Part shown: one piece after another, positions 38,701 to 45,967 of the stretch
Layout: the number at the start of each line of letters is the position of its first letter
How positions within the stretch are numbered: position 1 is the stretch's first letter
Assembly: GCF_025685575.1 (NCBI RefSeq)
Contig: NZ_JAGSYD010000005.1
Location: 567 to 64,566, forward strand
Direction of reading: 5' to 3'
DNA: 64,000 nucleotides
Origin: Granulicella cerasi
Lineage (GTDB): Bacteria > Acidobacteriota > Terriglobia > Terriglobales > Acidobacteriaceae
The notes under the pieces: model-generated
Seen by the model: only the letters and a program-made list of their open reading frames with translations
What the model was told of the DNA's origin: nothing
Databases searched by the model: none
Program-made: the position numbers and the translations under genes

Positions 38701-39326
38701 GCGGCTGGTCGGTCAGCGGCATTTATAGCTGGCACACCGGATTCCCTTGGAGCCCGACTTACAGCCTGCCGTCTTCGCTGTATTGCAACAACTGCGGTTA
38801 CTCCACCATTCGCCCCTATTACAAGGGTGGCGCCGGAAAGAGCCAGAGCAACGACTCCTTCATCAACGGCACGAACTTCAACAACTATGCTGCTGCCGCA
38901 ACAGCGGGTGCTGCGAACGCGCCAACGAAGACCATCAACGGTACTGCCCTCACACCGTACGCATACGACAACGCTTACTTCAACATTCCGGACCAGACCA
39001 ACGCGCTCACCTGGCAGAGCCAGACCGCTGCGGTCACCCCGAATGTGTCGCTTCCTGTTGCTGCAGGCGCACGTCGCAATCAGATGACTGGACCGAGCTA
39101 CCGCAACGTTGACATGACGATTGCAAAGGCTTTCGGCATGCCCAACACCCGTCTCCTCGGCGACAAGGCGAACCTCGAAATCCGCGCCAATGCTCTCAAC
39201 GTGTTTAACCTGCTCAATCTGAATCCGAGCAATGTGAACAACAACATCACGCTCTCGAACTTCGGCACCGACGTCACGGCGCTGAGCGGACGTCAGCTTT
39301 CCTTCACGGCTCGCTTCAGCTTCTAA
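35763..39326 (+). CDS. TonB-dependent outer-membrane receptor with carboxypeptidase-regulatory N-domain
   Basis: 1187 residues from ATG 35763, behind GGAGG. A signal peptide ends near VAHAQ. A CarboxypepD_reg-like beta-sandwich follows (about 28-110: GTVTDPSGAVIPNVTLTL, then GVFSFQALP), then a plug domain and a beta-barrel ending with aromatic FTARFSF, as outer-membrane proteins do. This Oar/SusC-like type is highly expanded in Acidobacteriota. It probably imports oligosaccharides using TonB energy. Two secreted glycosidase genes follow it, and a LacI gene and operator precede it, so polysaccharide uptake is the likely job. The substrate is not identifiable. Confidence 0.9.
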   Translation: MKNISIYGRRLRPAMYALGAIALSACSVNVAHAQFRTSIQGTVTDPSGAVIPNVTLTLKDIQTNQVRTINSDASGVFSFQALPADHFVLTVTGAGFKKKVYSDLTFIPEQANSLLVQLDLGGTDTVVNVDASSEPVIDTQTSNIGATISANTIQHMPSFNGDVFTLSQLAPGAVATGAQSAGGGVYTQPGNQGPGGSTAGQRPTENGAQVNSNGQGYQNNAVSIDGISTVSAVWGGTTIITPTPEAVDNIRIVTNDYDAEDGRFAGAQTLVTSKSGTNQLHGSAFLSIYRPGLNAYNRRIDPAHDGSITPIRNNNQYNYYGGSLGGPLWKDKVFAFFAFESSPKSVNTQSQAWYETAAFRNAAPAGSIARTYMTFPGNAPQGTLASQPSCTSAQVGLAEGVTCRTVAGGLDLGSPLTNGLGNQDPTATGLPSAPGVGNGLDGIADVALYNTVNPTNSYYRQFAGRVDANVTSRDHVSFTMYWVPQGSTTYSGGTRTYQLYNHNQINQAMAGIWNHTFNPTFVNEARANVAGWRWNEITDNPQLPLGLPVANIAAFGSATPSQFGPSVPSHLNQWTISYKDVATKTLGAHTIKFGADETSLHYLQQPTAVPNYGFYNMWTFLNDAPDTESGNFNPLTGIPGGSRQDQRENLWGAFLQDDWKVMPTLTLHAGLRYSYFGALTDKQNDLNAVRIGDGTTGWQNLRIAKVGGLWNPQKLNFGPQLGFNWAPSMFNNKLVIRGGYGLSFNQNEIAITANTSYNPGASTYYNFAFTNPSTPGTGANILYATSSSPTSLTGYPANPHAKTTFNTNGLQTAGSANIIAFGDGKGNLPTIYVEHYSLDAQYQLPAQIVASVGYQGSVSRHLINHMTPNSYAVTRGYTLNQLVTSGDYWVNDGSANNNSLLLEAKRNMNHGLSLDAQFALAKSMDTDGSGPYYEDPYYPVSPASSYGPSDFNINKSAKVFGTWQPVFFHGDKRWVEKIAGGWSVSGIYSWHTGFPWSPTYSLPSSLYCNNCGYSTIRPYYKGGAGKSQSNDSFINGTNFNNYAAAATAGAANAPTKTINGTALTPYAYDNAYFNIPDQTNALTWQSQTAAVTPNVSLPVAAGARRNQMTGPSYRNVDMTIAKAFGMPNTRLLGDKANLEIRANALNVFNLLNLNPSNVNNNITLSNFGTDVTALSGRQLSFTARFSF

Positions 39327-39353
39327 CTGAGCGATCACAACCATGCACGACCA

Positions 39354-39394
39354 AGAGCATGTCGGCCAGAACATCGCCGACATGCTCTTTTCTT
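39354..39394 (+). terminator. Terminator after the TonB receptor gene
   Basis: A perfect 13-bp stem (39354-39366 with 39376-39388) followed by TTTTCTTT. It should separate the abundant receptor transcript from the glycosidase genes, allowing limited read-through. Confidence 0.85.
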
Positions 39395-39427
39395 TACGCC
39401 GTATCTGATCCACTGAGGACTTCCGCC

Positions 39428-41011
39428 ATGCATCCACGCAAACTGCTCGCCGCCACTCTTGTCTGCCTGACCCTCGCCGCTCCCGCGCTCAGTAGCGCGC
39501 AGCAGGCCGAAAACATCACGATCAATGCGAAAGCTGCGACCACGCCCTTCCCCCACTTCTGGGAGCAGACCTTCGGCTCCGGACGCGCGATCCTCGCCCT
39601 GCGCGACAGCTATCGCCAGGACCTCCGCACCGTAAAGCAAGCCACTGACTTCAAGTCCGTCCGCTTCCACGGCATTCTCAACGACGAAGTCGGCATCTAT
39701 GACCCGGATCGCAAGACCGTTGCCTTCGCGCAAATGAAGAGCAGCGATGTCGTCACTGACGGCTCGGGCGACTACAACTTCTCGTATCTTGATCAGATCT
39801 ACGACGGCCTGCTCGCGAACAACGTTCGCCCCTTCGTCGAGCTAAGTTTCATGCCGAAGAAGCTCGCTGCCGATCCGAACAAGCTGCATCCCTTCTGGTA
39901 CAAGCCCATCGTCTCGCCGCCAAGGGATTACGCCGAGTGGGACAAGCTCATCACGGCCTTCGCGCAGCACGTCATCGCACGTTATGGCATCGACGAAGTC
40001 GCCACCTGGAAGTTTGAAACGTGGAACGAACCGAACCTCGATTTCTGGGGCGGTGAGCCGAAGCAGGCGACCTACTTCGAGCTTTACGACCATACAGCAC
40101 GCGCCTTGAAGGCGGTCTCACCGCGCATTCAAATCGGTGGCCCTGCTACTGCGCAGGCCGCATGGGTCGGCAAATTTCTGCAGCACCTCAAGGACGCGAA
40201 CGTCCCTGCGGACTTTGTCTCCACGCACGTCTACGCGAACGACACTGCGGATAATGTTCTCGGCACGAACGAGAATGTACCCCGCGACACGATGGTCTAT
40301 CGCGCGGTGAAGATGGTGCACGAGCAGATCCTTGCATCGCCGTATCCCAAGATGCCGTTGATCTTCTCCGAGTACAACGCATCGTACGCGAACGAGCCGA
40401 ACGTCACGGACTCGCCCTACATCGGCGCGTGGCTGGCGAACAACATTCGCCTTTGCGATGGCCTCACCGACAGCATGGATTACTGGTCGTTCTCGGATGT
40501 CTTCGAAGAGCAAGGCGTGGTGCGTACACCGTTCTATGGCGGTTTTGGTCTCGTTGCAGCAGACAACATTCCGAAGGCATCGCTGAACGCGTTCCGCGCA
40601 CTGCATCGGCTTGGCGTCAATCGGATTGCGGTCGCGTCTGACTCTGCGCTCGCAACGACCGCGAACAATGAGCTTTCGATCGCTTTGTGGAACTATGCTG
40701 CGCCCATCGGCACCGGTGCGACGTACACGATGCCGACCGGCCCCGCAGGCCCGGACAAGGTCTTCCATCTCGATGTGAAGAATGCTCCATCAAAGACTGC
40801 GCAGCTCTGGCGCGTCGACTGGAACCACGGCAACGCGCTCAAGGAGTTCGACGCTATGGGGCGCCCGCAGGGCTCGCTCACGCGTGCACAAATCGATCGT
40901 CTACAGAAGGCAGGAGCGATGGCCGCGCCTGAAGCCGTAAAGCTCACGCACGACACGCTCGACGTCACCGTTCCCGCACAAGGACTCGCTGTCCTCGTCT
41001 TCACCAAGTAA
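39428..41011 (+). CDS. GH39 glycosidase, probable beta-xylosidase
   Basis: 527 residues from ATG 39428 (GAGG upstream), with a signal peptide ending LSSAQQ. The GH39 (beta/alpha)8 domain has the acid/base Glu201 in TWNEPN and the nucleophile Glu315 in FSEYNAS. The N-terminal FWEQTFGSGRAIL segment is typical of GH39 xylosidases. A C-terminal beta-domain completes the usual length. It should release xylose or a similar unit from oligosaccharides in the periplasm. It is encoded just downstream of a TonB receptor and 9 nt before another predicted glycoside hydrolase. Confidence 0.88.
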   Translation: MHPRKLLAATLVCLTLAAPALSSAQQAENITINAKAATTPFPHFWEQTFGSGRAILALRDSYRQDLRTVKQATDFKSVRFHGILNDEVGIYDPDRKTVAFAQMKSSDVVTDGSGDYNFSYLDQIYDGLLANNVRPFVELSFMPKKLAADPNKLHPFWYKPIVSPPRDYAEWDKLITAFAQHVIARYGIDEVATWKFETWNEPNLDFWGGEPKQATYFELYDHTARALKAVSPRIQIGGPATAQAAWVGKFLQHLKDANVPADFVSTHVYANDTADNVLGTNENVPRDTMVYRAVKMVHEQILASPYPKMPLIFSEYNASYANEPNVTDSPYIGAWLANNIRLCDGLTDSMDYWSFSDVFEEQGVVRTPFYGGFGLVAADNIPKASLNAFRALHRLGVNRIAVASDSALATTANNELSIALWNYAAPIGTGATYTMPTGPAGPDKVFHLDVKNAPSKTAQLWRVDWNHGNALKEFDAMGRPQGSLTRAQIDRLQKAGAMAAPEAVKLTHDTLDVTVPAQGLAVLVFTK

Positions 41012-41020
41012 GGACTCTTC

Positions 41021-42313
41021 ATGCAGAGACGAGAACTTCTCCGCTACCTCGCAGGCGCTGCTGCCGCTCCCCTTCTTCCTTCGCTCGCTTGCGGCGCTGG
41101 AATCGTTCCTCACGCATCGTCTTCGCTCTCGAGCGAAGACGATGCATTCCTTGACGACATGCAACGTCGGGCGATGCGCTTCTTCTGGGAGCAGGCTAGC
41201 CCGAAGACCGGCCAGGTGCTCGATCGCGCTCGTTGGGACAACACTACGGGCAAGATCGACTCGCGGCCCATGGCGAGCATCGCCTGCACTGGCTTCGCGC
41301 TTACGGCATTCTGCATCGCCGACAAGCGCGGCTATATGCCGCATGCGCAACTGCTCGAGCGCGTGCGAACAACGCTGCGCTTCCACGCCCACAAGATGGA
41401 GACCGTGCACGGCTTCCTCTCGCACTTCAACGACGTCGAGACCGGCTATCCGTATCAGGGCAGCGAGATCTCACCGATCGACACCACGCTGCTGCTCTGC
41501 GGTGTGCTCACGGCACGCGAGCATTTCAAGCAGGACGCCGAAGTCCAAAAGCTCGCCACCGAAATCTACAACCGCGTCGAGTGGCCGTGGATGCTAAACG
41601 GCGGCACCACCTTCGCGATGGGTTATCGCAACAACCAATTCATCAATTCCCGCTGGGATCATTATTGCGAGCTCATGATGATGGTGCTGCTCGCGATGGG
41701 CTCACCGACGCATCCTGTCGAGCCGAGCGCTTGGGACGCCTTCACCCGCCCTGTGATGGAGTTCGGTGAGTATAAGTACATCTCCTCGCACGACCCGCTC
41801 TTCGTGCATCAGTACAGCCACGCTTGGTTCGACTTCCGTAACAAGCGCGACAAGTATGCGAACTACTTCGAGAACTCCGCCATCGCAACGAAGGCGCACG
41901 AAGCCTGGTGCATCTCGCTCGGCAAGCCGTACTCGGAAGACTACTGGGGCGTTTCGGCTTCAGACTCCGCAAACGGCTATCAGGCATGGGGCGGTCCGCC
42001 AAAGCTCGGCACGGTCGACGGCTCCGTTGTGCCGTATGCGAGCGCTGGTTCGCTTCCCTTTGTGCCCGACGCCTGCATGCGCGTGCAGAAGTCCCTCAAG
42101 GCGAAATACGGTGACAAGGTTTACGGACGCTATGGCTTCCGCGACGCCTTCCACCCAGACGCCAACTGGTATGACGATGACGTGCTCGGCATCGATCTCG
42201 GCATCAGCATCGTAATGGCGGAGAACCTGCGCACAGGCTTCGTCTGGAACACCTTTATGAAGAACCCTGAAGTCCTCAAGGCAATGAAACTCGCAGGCTT
42301 CCGCCCCGAGTAA
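41021..42313 (+). CDS. Glucoamylase-like (PF10091/GH144-type) secreted glycoside hydrolase
   Basis: 430 residues. The N-terminus (MQRRELLRYLAGAAAAPLLP) looks like a Tat signal and is followed by a Cys in LPSLACGAG that could be lipidated. The body is an (alpha/alpha)6-barrel of the Glycoamylase (PF10091) type, with RRAMRFFWEQA, RPMASIACTGFALTAF, HEAWC and GYQAWGGPP blocks. Characterised relatives in GH144 are beta-1,2-glucanases; others act on different beta-glucans. It probably works with the GH39 enzyme in one transcript. A large nested inverted repeat ends the unit. Confidence 0.82.
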   Translation: MQRRELLRYLAGAAAAPLLPSLACGAGIVPHASSSLSSEDDAFLDDMQRRAMRFFWEQASPKTGQVLDRARWDNTTGKIDSRPMASIACTGFALTAFCIADKRGYMPHAQLLERVRTTLRFHAHKMETVHGFLSHFNDVETGYPYQGSEISPIDTTLLLCGVLTAREHFKQDAEVQKLATEIYNRVEWPWMLNGGTTFAMGYRNNQFINSRWDHYCELMMMVLLAMGSPTHPVEPSAWDAFTRPVMEFGEYKYISSHDPLFVHQYSHAWFDFRNKRDKYANYFENSAIATKAHEAWCISLGKPYSEDYWGVSASDSANGYQAWGGPPKLGTVDGSVVPYASAGSLPFVPDACMRVQKSLKAKYGDKVYGRYGFRDAFHPDANWYDDDVLGIDLGISIVMAENLRTGFVWNTFMKNPEVLKAMKLAGFRPE

Positions 42314-42333
42314 CTTCGCATACCTGCGTCTCC

Positions 42334-42404
42334 AACATTGCGTACTTTGCGTCCAAGTTCTTCGCTTACGCAAGCGAAAGCTTTCACGCAAAGTACGCAA
42401 TGTT
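42334..42404. terminator. Large nested inverted repeat between convergent genes
   Basis: A perfect 19-bp inverted repeat (42334-42352 with 42386-42404) encloses a second 7-bp hairpin (TTCGCTT ACGC AAGCGAA, 42361-42378) and is followed by TTTTT. It lies between the convergent glucoamylase-like and hpnA genes and probably ends both transcripts. A partial extra copy of the arm (CGCAATG) follows at about 42411. Confidence 0.7.
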
Positions 42405-42434
42405 TTTGAACGCAATGTGCGCAAAGAGACGTAG

Positions 42435-43442
42435 CTAGAGGAGAGACTTCGGGGGCGCAGGCGCGTATCCGTTCGCCACAAACCACGCACAGGCCGCCTG
42501 CAAGGCATGATCGACTGGCATCACGCGCAGACCAAGCTCATGCTCGGCCCTGGACGACGAAGCGAACATCATCTTCTTGCCCATACGCACAGCTTCGACG
42601 GTCGCACGAGGCTCTTTGCCACGCAGCTTACCGGTGAAGGTCTCTTCAAAGAACGCGTACGCCATCGCTACGGCATGAGGCACCTTCGTGTTCGGCGAGG
42701 GCAGCCCGCTGATCGTAGCCAGCTTGTCGAGAATCTGCTTGAGCGTGAGGTTTTCGCCACCAAGAATATATCGCTCGCCCGGACGACCGATCTCGAGCGC
42801 CGCAAGATGCACCCGTGCAATCTCTTCGACATCGACGAGGTTCAAACCCGTCTCGACATACGCTGGGAAGTTGCGATTGAGGAAGTCCACCAGGATGCGG
42901 CCGGTCGGCGTCGGCTTGGTATCCAACGGCCCGATCGGCGTCGTCGGATTCAGGATCATGACATTCTGCCCCGCACGCGCGGCAGCTAACGCTTCCTGCT
43001 CACCCAGCCACTTCGAACGCTTGTAGTGGCCGATCATATCGGCTTCGCCTACAGGCGTTGTCTCATCGACAATCGTGCCATCGGTCTTGAAGCCCATCGT
43101 CGCCACAGAGCTGGTGTAAACCACGCGGCGTACGCCAGCTTCGCGAGAGAGACGCAGCAACTCACGCGTGCCATCGACGTTAGCCTTGTACATATCTGCA
43201 GGGTCGGGCACCCACAAGCGATAATCCGCAGCGACATGCAGCACCGCGTCCACACCTTGCAGCGCAGACGCGAAGCTCTGAGGATCGCGCAGATCGCCGG
43301 TGACGAGTTCCGCATCCTTCGGCAGATTCTTCGTGACAGACGTAGGCCGCACCAGCAGACGCAATTGCGCGCCCTGAGATGCGGCCAACTGAGCTACATG
43401 GGAGCCAACAAAGCCCGTAGCGCCTGTAATGAAAAGCTTCAT
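42435..43442 (-). CDS. hpnA: Hopanoid-associated sugar epimerase HpnA
   Basis: A 335-residue short-chain dehydrogenase/epimerase of the extended type: GATGFVGSHVA (NAD-binding), DLRDP, VYTSSVATMG and YKRSKWLGEQEAL with the catalytic Tyr-Lys pair. The sequence matches HpnA, found in hopanoid clusters and proposed to modify a sugar in hopanoid head groups. It ends the minus-strand hopanoid operon, starting 6 nt after the stop of an unknown gene. The HpnA assignment rests on sequence resemblance plus the nearby hpnH and shc. Confidence 0.88.
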   Translation of the reverse strand: MKLFITGATGFVGSHVAQLAASQGAQLRLLVRPTSVTKNLPKDAELVTGDLRDPQSFASALQGVDAVLHVAADYRLWVPDPADMYKANVDGTRELLRLSREAGVRRVVYTSSVATMGFKTDGTIVDETTPVGEADMIGHYKRSKWLGEQEALAAARAGQNVMILNPTTPIGPLDTKPTPTGRILVDFLNRNFPAYVETGLNLVDVEEIARVHLAALEIGRPGERYILGGENLTLKQILDKLATISGLPSPNTKVPHAVAMAYAFFEETFTGKLRGKEPRATVEAVRMGKKMMFASSSRAEHELGLRVMPVDHALQAACAWFVANGYAPAPPKSLL

Positions 43443-43448
43443 CGCGAA

Positions 43449-43916
43449 CTAGTCGAGCTTCTCGGGCTCAATCTGAATGTTCTTTTCGCCGGCAGCCTTC
43501 TTCTCCCAGTACTTCTTCACCCAGGCTTCGAAGGTCTTGCCAGCAGCGGTGTCGCGGCCGCTGAAATTCAGTGCGGCGATCTCTGAGTACGGAACCATGA
43601 CGCGCTGCGTTGCGGTCGTGGTCGCGCCCTTCGCGGGCGTGGGAATGATGCGGACGACCGAAGTCTCGAGCGTCGATGCGGAGTGGCGGTCGTAGAGATA
43701 GCCTTCCACCACCGAGCCATCCTTGCGCGTGATCGTCACGTCGCCGCGATAGTCAAACGCCTTCTCGAGCGCATCGCGCACTTCGGCTTCGCTTGCAAGC
43801 GCCGGAATCCAGCCTTCGAGGTTTTCACGCTCACGGCCCGCGATGACTTCGATCTCATCCTGAGACTGGTGCTGAAGCTGCTCGATCTTAAGGTGTTCCT
43901 GCTGGTCGGTCGCCAT
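43449..43916 (-). CDS. Unknown protein between hpnH and hpnA
   Basis: 155 residues with no signal peptide or membrane helix. The N-terminus is acidic and helical (about 1-50). A beta-rich core follows, with TRKDGSVVEGYLYDR and VMVPYSEIAALNFSGRD, reminiscent of small Lsm/SH3-like barrels. It ends with a charged tail (WVKKYWEKK). AAGGA precedes the ATG. It is embedded between hpnH and hpnA with 6 nt to hpnA, so it should be made with them. No function is known to me; a regulatory or scaffolding role in hopanoid side-chain synthesis is only a guess. Confidence 0.8.
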   Translation of the reverse strand: MATDQQEHLKIEQLQHQSQDEIEVIAGRERENLEGWIPALASEAEVRDALEKAFDYRGDVTITRKDGSVVEGYLYDRHSASTLETSVVRIIPTPAKGATTTATQRVMVPYSEIAALNFSGRDTAAGKTFEAWVKKYWEKKAAGEKNIQIEPEKLD

Positions 43917-43945
43917 CGTCTTCCTTGCCTTTTTCTTTCAAATGA

Positions 43946-43974
43946 AGAGCGCGAAACCGGCGGCCTCGCGCTCT
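43946..43974 (-). terminator. Hairpin between hpnH and the next gene
   Basis: A perfect 9-bp stem AGAGCGCGA / TCGCGCTCT with an 11-nt loop sits in the 83-nt gap. The following T-run on the minus strand is weak, so it may only attenuate transcription or protect the hpnH mRNA. Confidence 0.5.
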
Positions 43975-43999
43975 ATGAATCCTGCTACATCCAGCGAGA

Positions 44000-45157
44000 C
44001 TAGTCGCCCGAAACAGCCGATGATTCCTGCACAGTCGTCTTCACCACAACGTTCGTCGAAGCAGCGTTGTCGATCTGCACCAGCGGGCCATGCGAGGTCT
44101 TCGGCCACTCGTTGAGCAGCTTCATCGCGTCCGCATCGTCGTAGGTCGGCTTAAACATGTAGCGCTTCGCTGTCTGGATGAAACCCTTCAGCGAGCTGAA
44201 GTTGTAATCGACCGCCGAAGCTTCGTGGCCCGAGTGCACCATGCAGTTCGCGCAACGCGGGTTGCCGCTCTTCGCGCCATAGTTCTCCCACTCCGTGGCA
44301 TCGAGCAGCTCCTGGAAGGTATCGGCATATCCGTCCTGCAGCAGGTAGCAAGGCTTCTGCCAACCGAAGATGGAGTACGTCGGCATGCCCCAGGGCGTGC
44401 ACTCGAAGTCCTGCTTGCCCATCAGGAACTCGGAGAAGAGGGGGTGCGTGTTGAACTCCCAGCTCTTCTTGCGGTTCGACAGGATGGCGCGGAACATACG
44501 ACGCGACTTCGCCTTACCGAGGAAGTGCTGCTGATCCGGGGCCTTATCGTATGTGTAGCCAGGCGAGAGCATCATGCTCTCCACGCCAGCTTCCATGATC
44601 TGGTCAAAGTGGCGACGGACCGAGTTGGGGTCAGCGCCATCAAAAAGCGTGGTGTTCGTTGTCACGCGGAAGCCCGCAGCGACCGCAGCGCGGATGCCTT
44701 CCATCGCGATATCGTGGCCACCTTCGCGGCAAACACCGAAGTCGTGGTGCTCCTTTTCGCCGTCGAGATGCACCGAAAACGACAGGTACTTCGAAGGCTT
44801 GAAGAGGTGAAGCTTTTCCTTCAGCAGCAGCGCGTTCGTGCACATGTACACGTACTTCTTGCGCGCTACGAGACCGGCAACGATCTCCGGCATCTGCGGA
44901 TGCAGCAGCGGTTCACCGCCGGGGATGGAAACCATCGGCGTGCCGCACTCCTCGGCAGCGGCCCAGCACTGCTCGGGCGTCAGTTCAGCCTTCAGGATGT
45001 GTGCCGGGTACTGGATTTTGCCGCAACCCGCGCAGGCAAGGTTGCAGCGGAACAACGGCTCCAGCATCAGCACCAGCGGGTAACGCTTGCGGCCCTTCAG
45101 CTTCTGCTTCAGGACGTAGGACATTACGGTGAACGCTTGCGATACGGGTACGGCCAT
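44000..45157 (-). CDS. hpnH: Adenosyl-hopene transferase (radical SAM)
   Basis: HpnH joins a 5'-deoxyadenosyl group to diploptene, the first step of hopanoid side-chain formation. The 385-residue protein has the radical SAM cluster motif at Cys38, Cys42 and Cys45 (FRCNLACAGCGK), the SAM-binding SIPGGEPLLHP, and C-terminal cysteines in CANCMVHSGHE typical of a SPASM-like/HpnH C-domain. It lies downstream of shc. HpnH is well conserved, and the match is strong over the whole length. Confidence 0.95.
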   Translation of the reverse strand: MAVPVSQAFTVMSYVLKQKLKGRKRYPLVLMLEPLFRCNLACAGCGKIQYPAHILKAELTPEQCWAAAEECGTPMVSIPGGEPLLHPQMPEIVAGLVARKKYVYMCTNALLLKEKLHLFKPSKYLSFSVHLDGEKEHHDFGVCREGGHDIAMEGIRAAVAAGFRVTTNTTLFDGADPNSVRRHFDQIMEAGVESMMLSPGYTYDKAPDQQHFLGKAKSRRMFRAILSNRKKSWEFNTHPLFSEFLMGKQDFECTPWGMPTYSIFGWQKPCYLLQDGYADTFQELLDATEWENYGAKSGNPRCANCMVHSGHEASAVDYNFSSLKGFIQTAKRYMFKPTYDDADAMKLLNEWPKTSHGPLVQIDNAASTNVVVKTTVQESSAVSGD

Positions 45158-45239
45158 GCTGTTTCGGGCTCCTTGGTTGCTCTCTCTAGTTTACTAGATG
45201 TGCACCGCTATTGCGACGATGCAGGGGTACCTTGGTGAA

Positions 45240-45932
45240 CTACCAGGGTTGCCGCTCAGCGGCCTGTACTTTGTCCAGATCATGTTCCCCGCGCAGAATG
45301 GCTCCCTCGGCGCCACGCAGGCCGCCCGCCCATGAATCGAAACGCTCCACCTCGCTGCGGGCCTTCACCAGCGCGTCCAAATACTCGTCCAGTTGCGCCG
45401 GAGTCGCCGCCACCGGGGCGTTGCCGACGAATCCATCCTTGCTCTCAATCTCCAGCACGCGCTGACGGGCGTTGTTCATCGGCCAGTGCAGGCTTTGCAG
45501 CGTGTCCACCTCGGCATCCACTTCCCAGAACGCCTGAATCTCGTCCTGCGGCAGCACGTGCACGAGCTGGCTGCTCAGGGCTGCCTTCCAGGCCGGCGCA
45601 ATGGGCTCATCCCAGTCCTGTGCGGTGTGCGCTGCCGCGGCGGCCAGGGGCTGGTGCGTCTTGATCGCCGCCTGCACCTGTCCGATACGCGCACCCAGCG
45701 CCGCTGACTCGTCGACCGCGAAGTGATGCACGCGTTCGCAGTCTGCGATTGCCTTCTCTGCATCGACATGCAGCGCTTCGCGCAGTTCCGCGCGCTGATG
45801 GCGATGGTGCAGCCACTCCACGCTCTGCTCGATGCCCACCGCGATAATCAAACCAACGACGATCGTGGCGATATGGATAAAGAAGTCACGCCACGAGTGC
45901 GCGGCGTGCTCCGGGGGATGAACGTCCAGCAT
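45240..45932 (-). CDS. Unknown membrane-anchored protein between shc and hpnH
   Basis: 230 residues. The N-terminus HSWRDFFIHIATIVVGLIIAVGIEQ contains one membrane helix (about 17-35), followed by a long helical, His/Glu-rich domain (WLHHRHQRAELREALHVDAEK) that probably faces the periplasm. This type of one-helix protein recurs in Acidobacteriota and some Proteobacteria, but I know no function. It sits 35 nt after shc and 82 nt before hpnH on the same strand, so a link to hopanoid membranes is possible but not shown. Confidence 0.75.
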   Translation of the reverse strand: MLDVHPPEHAAHSWRDFFIHIATIVVGLIIAVGIEQSVEWLHHRHQRAELREALHVDAEKAIADCERVHHFAVDESAALGARIGQVQAAIKTHQPLAAAAAHTAQDWDEPIAPAWKAALSSQLVHVLPQDEIQAFWEVDAEVDTLQSLHWPMNNARQRVLEIESKDGFVGNAPVAATPAQLDEYLDALVKARSEVERFDSWAGGLRGAEGAILRGEHDLDKVQAAERQPW

Positions 45933-45967
45933 TCGTCTCCGTTCGACTGAATGAATTTCGTTACGTT

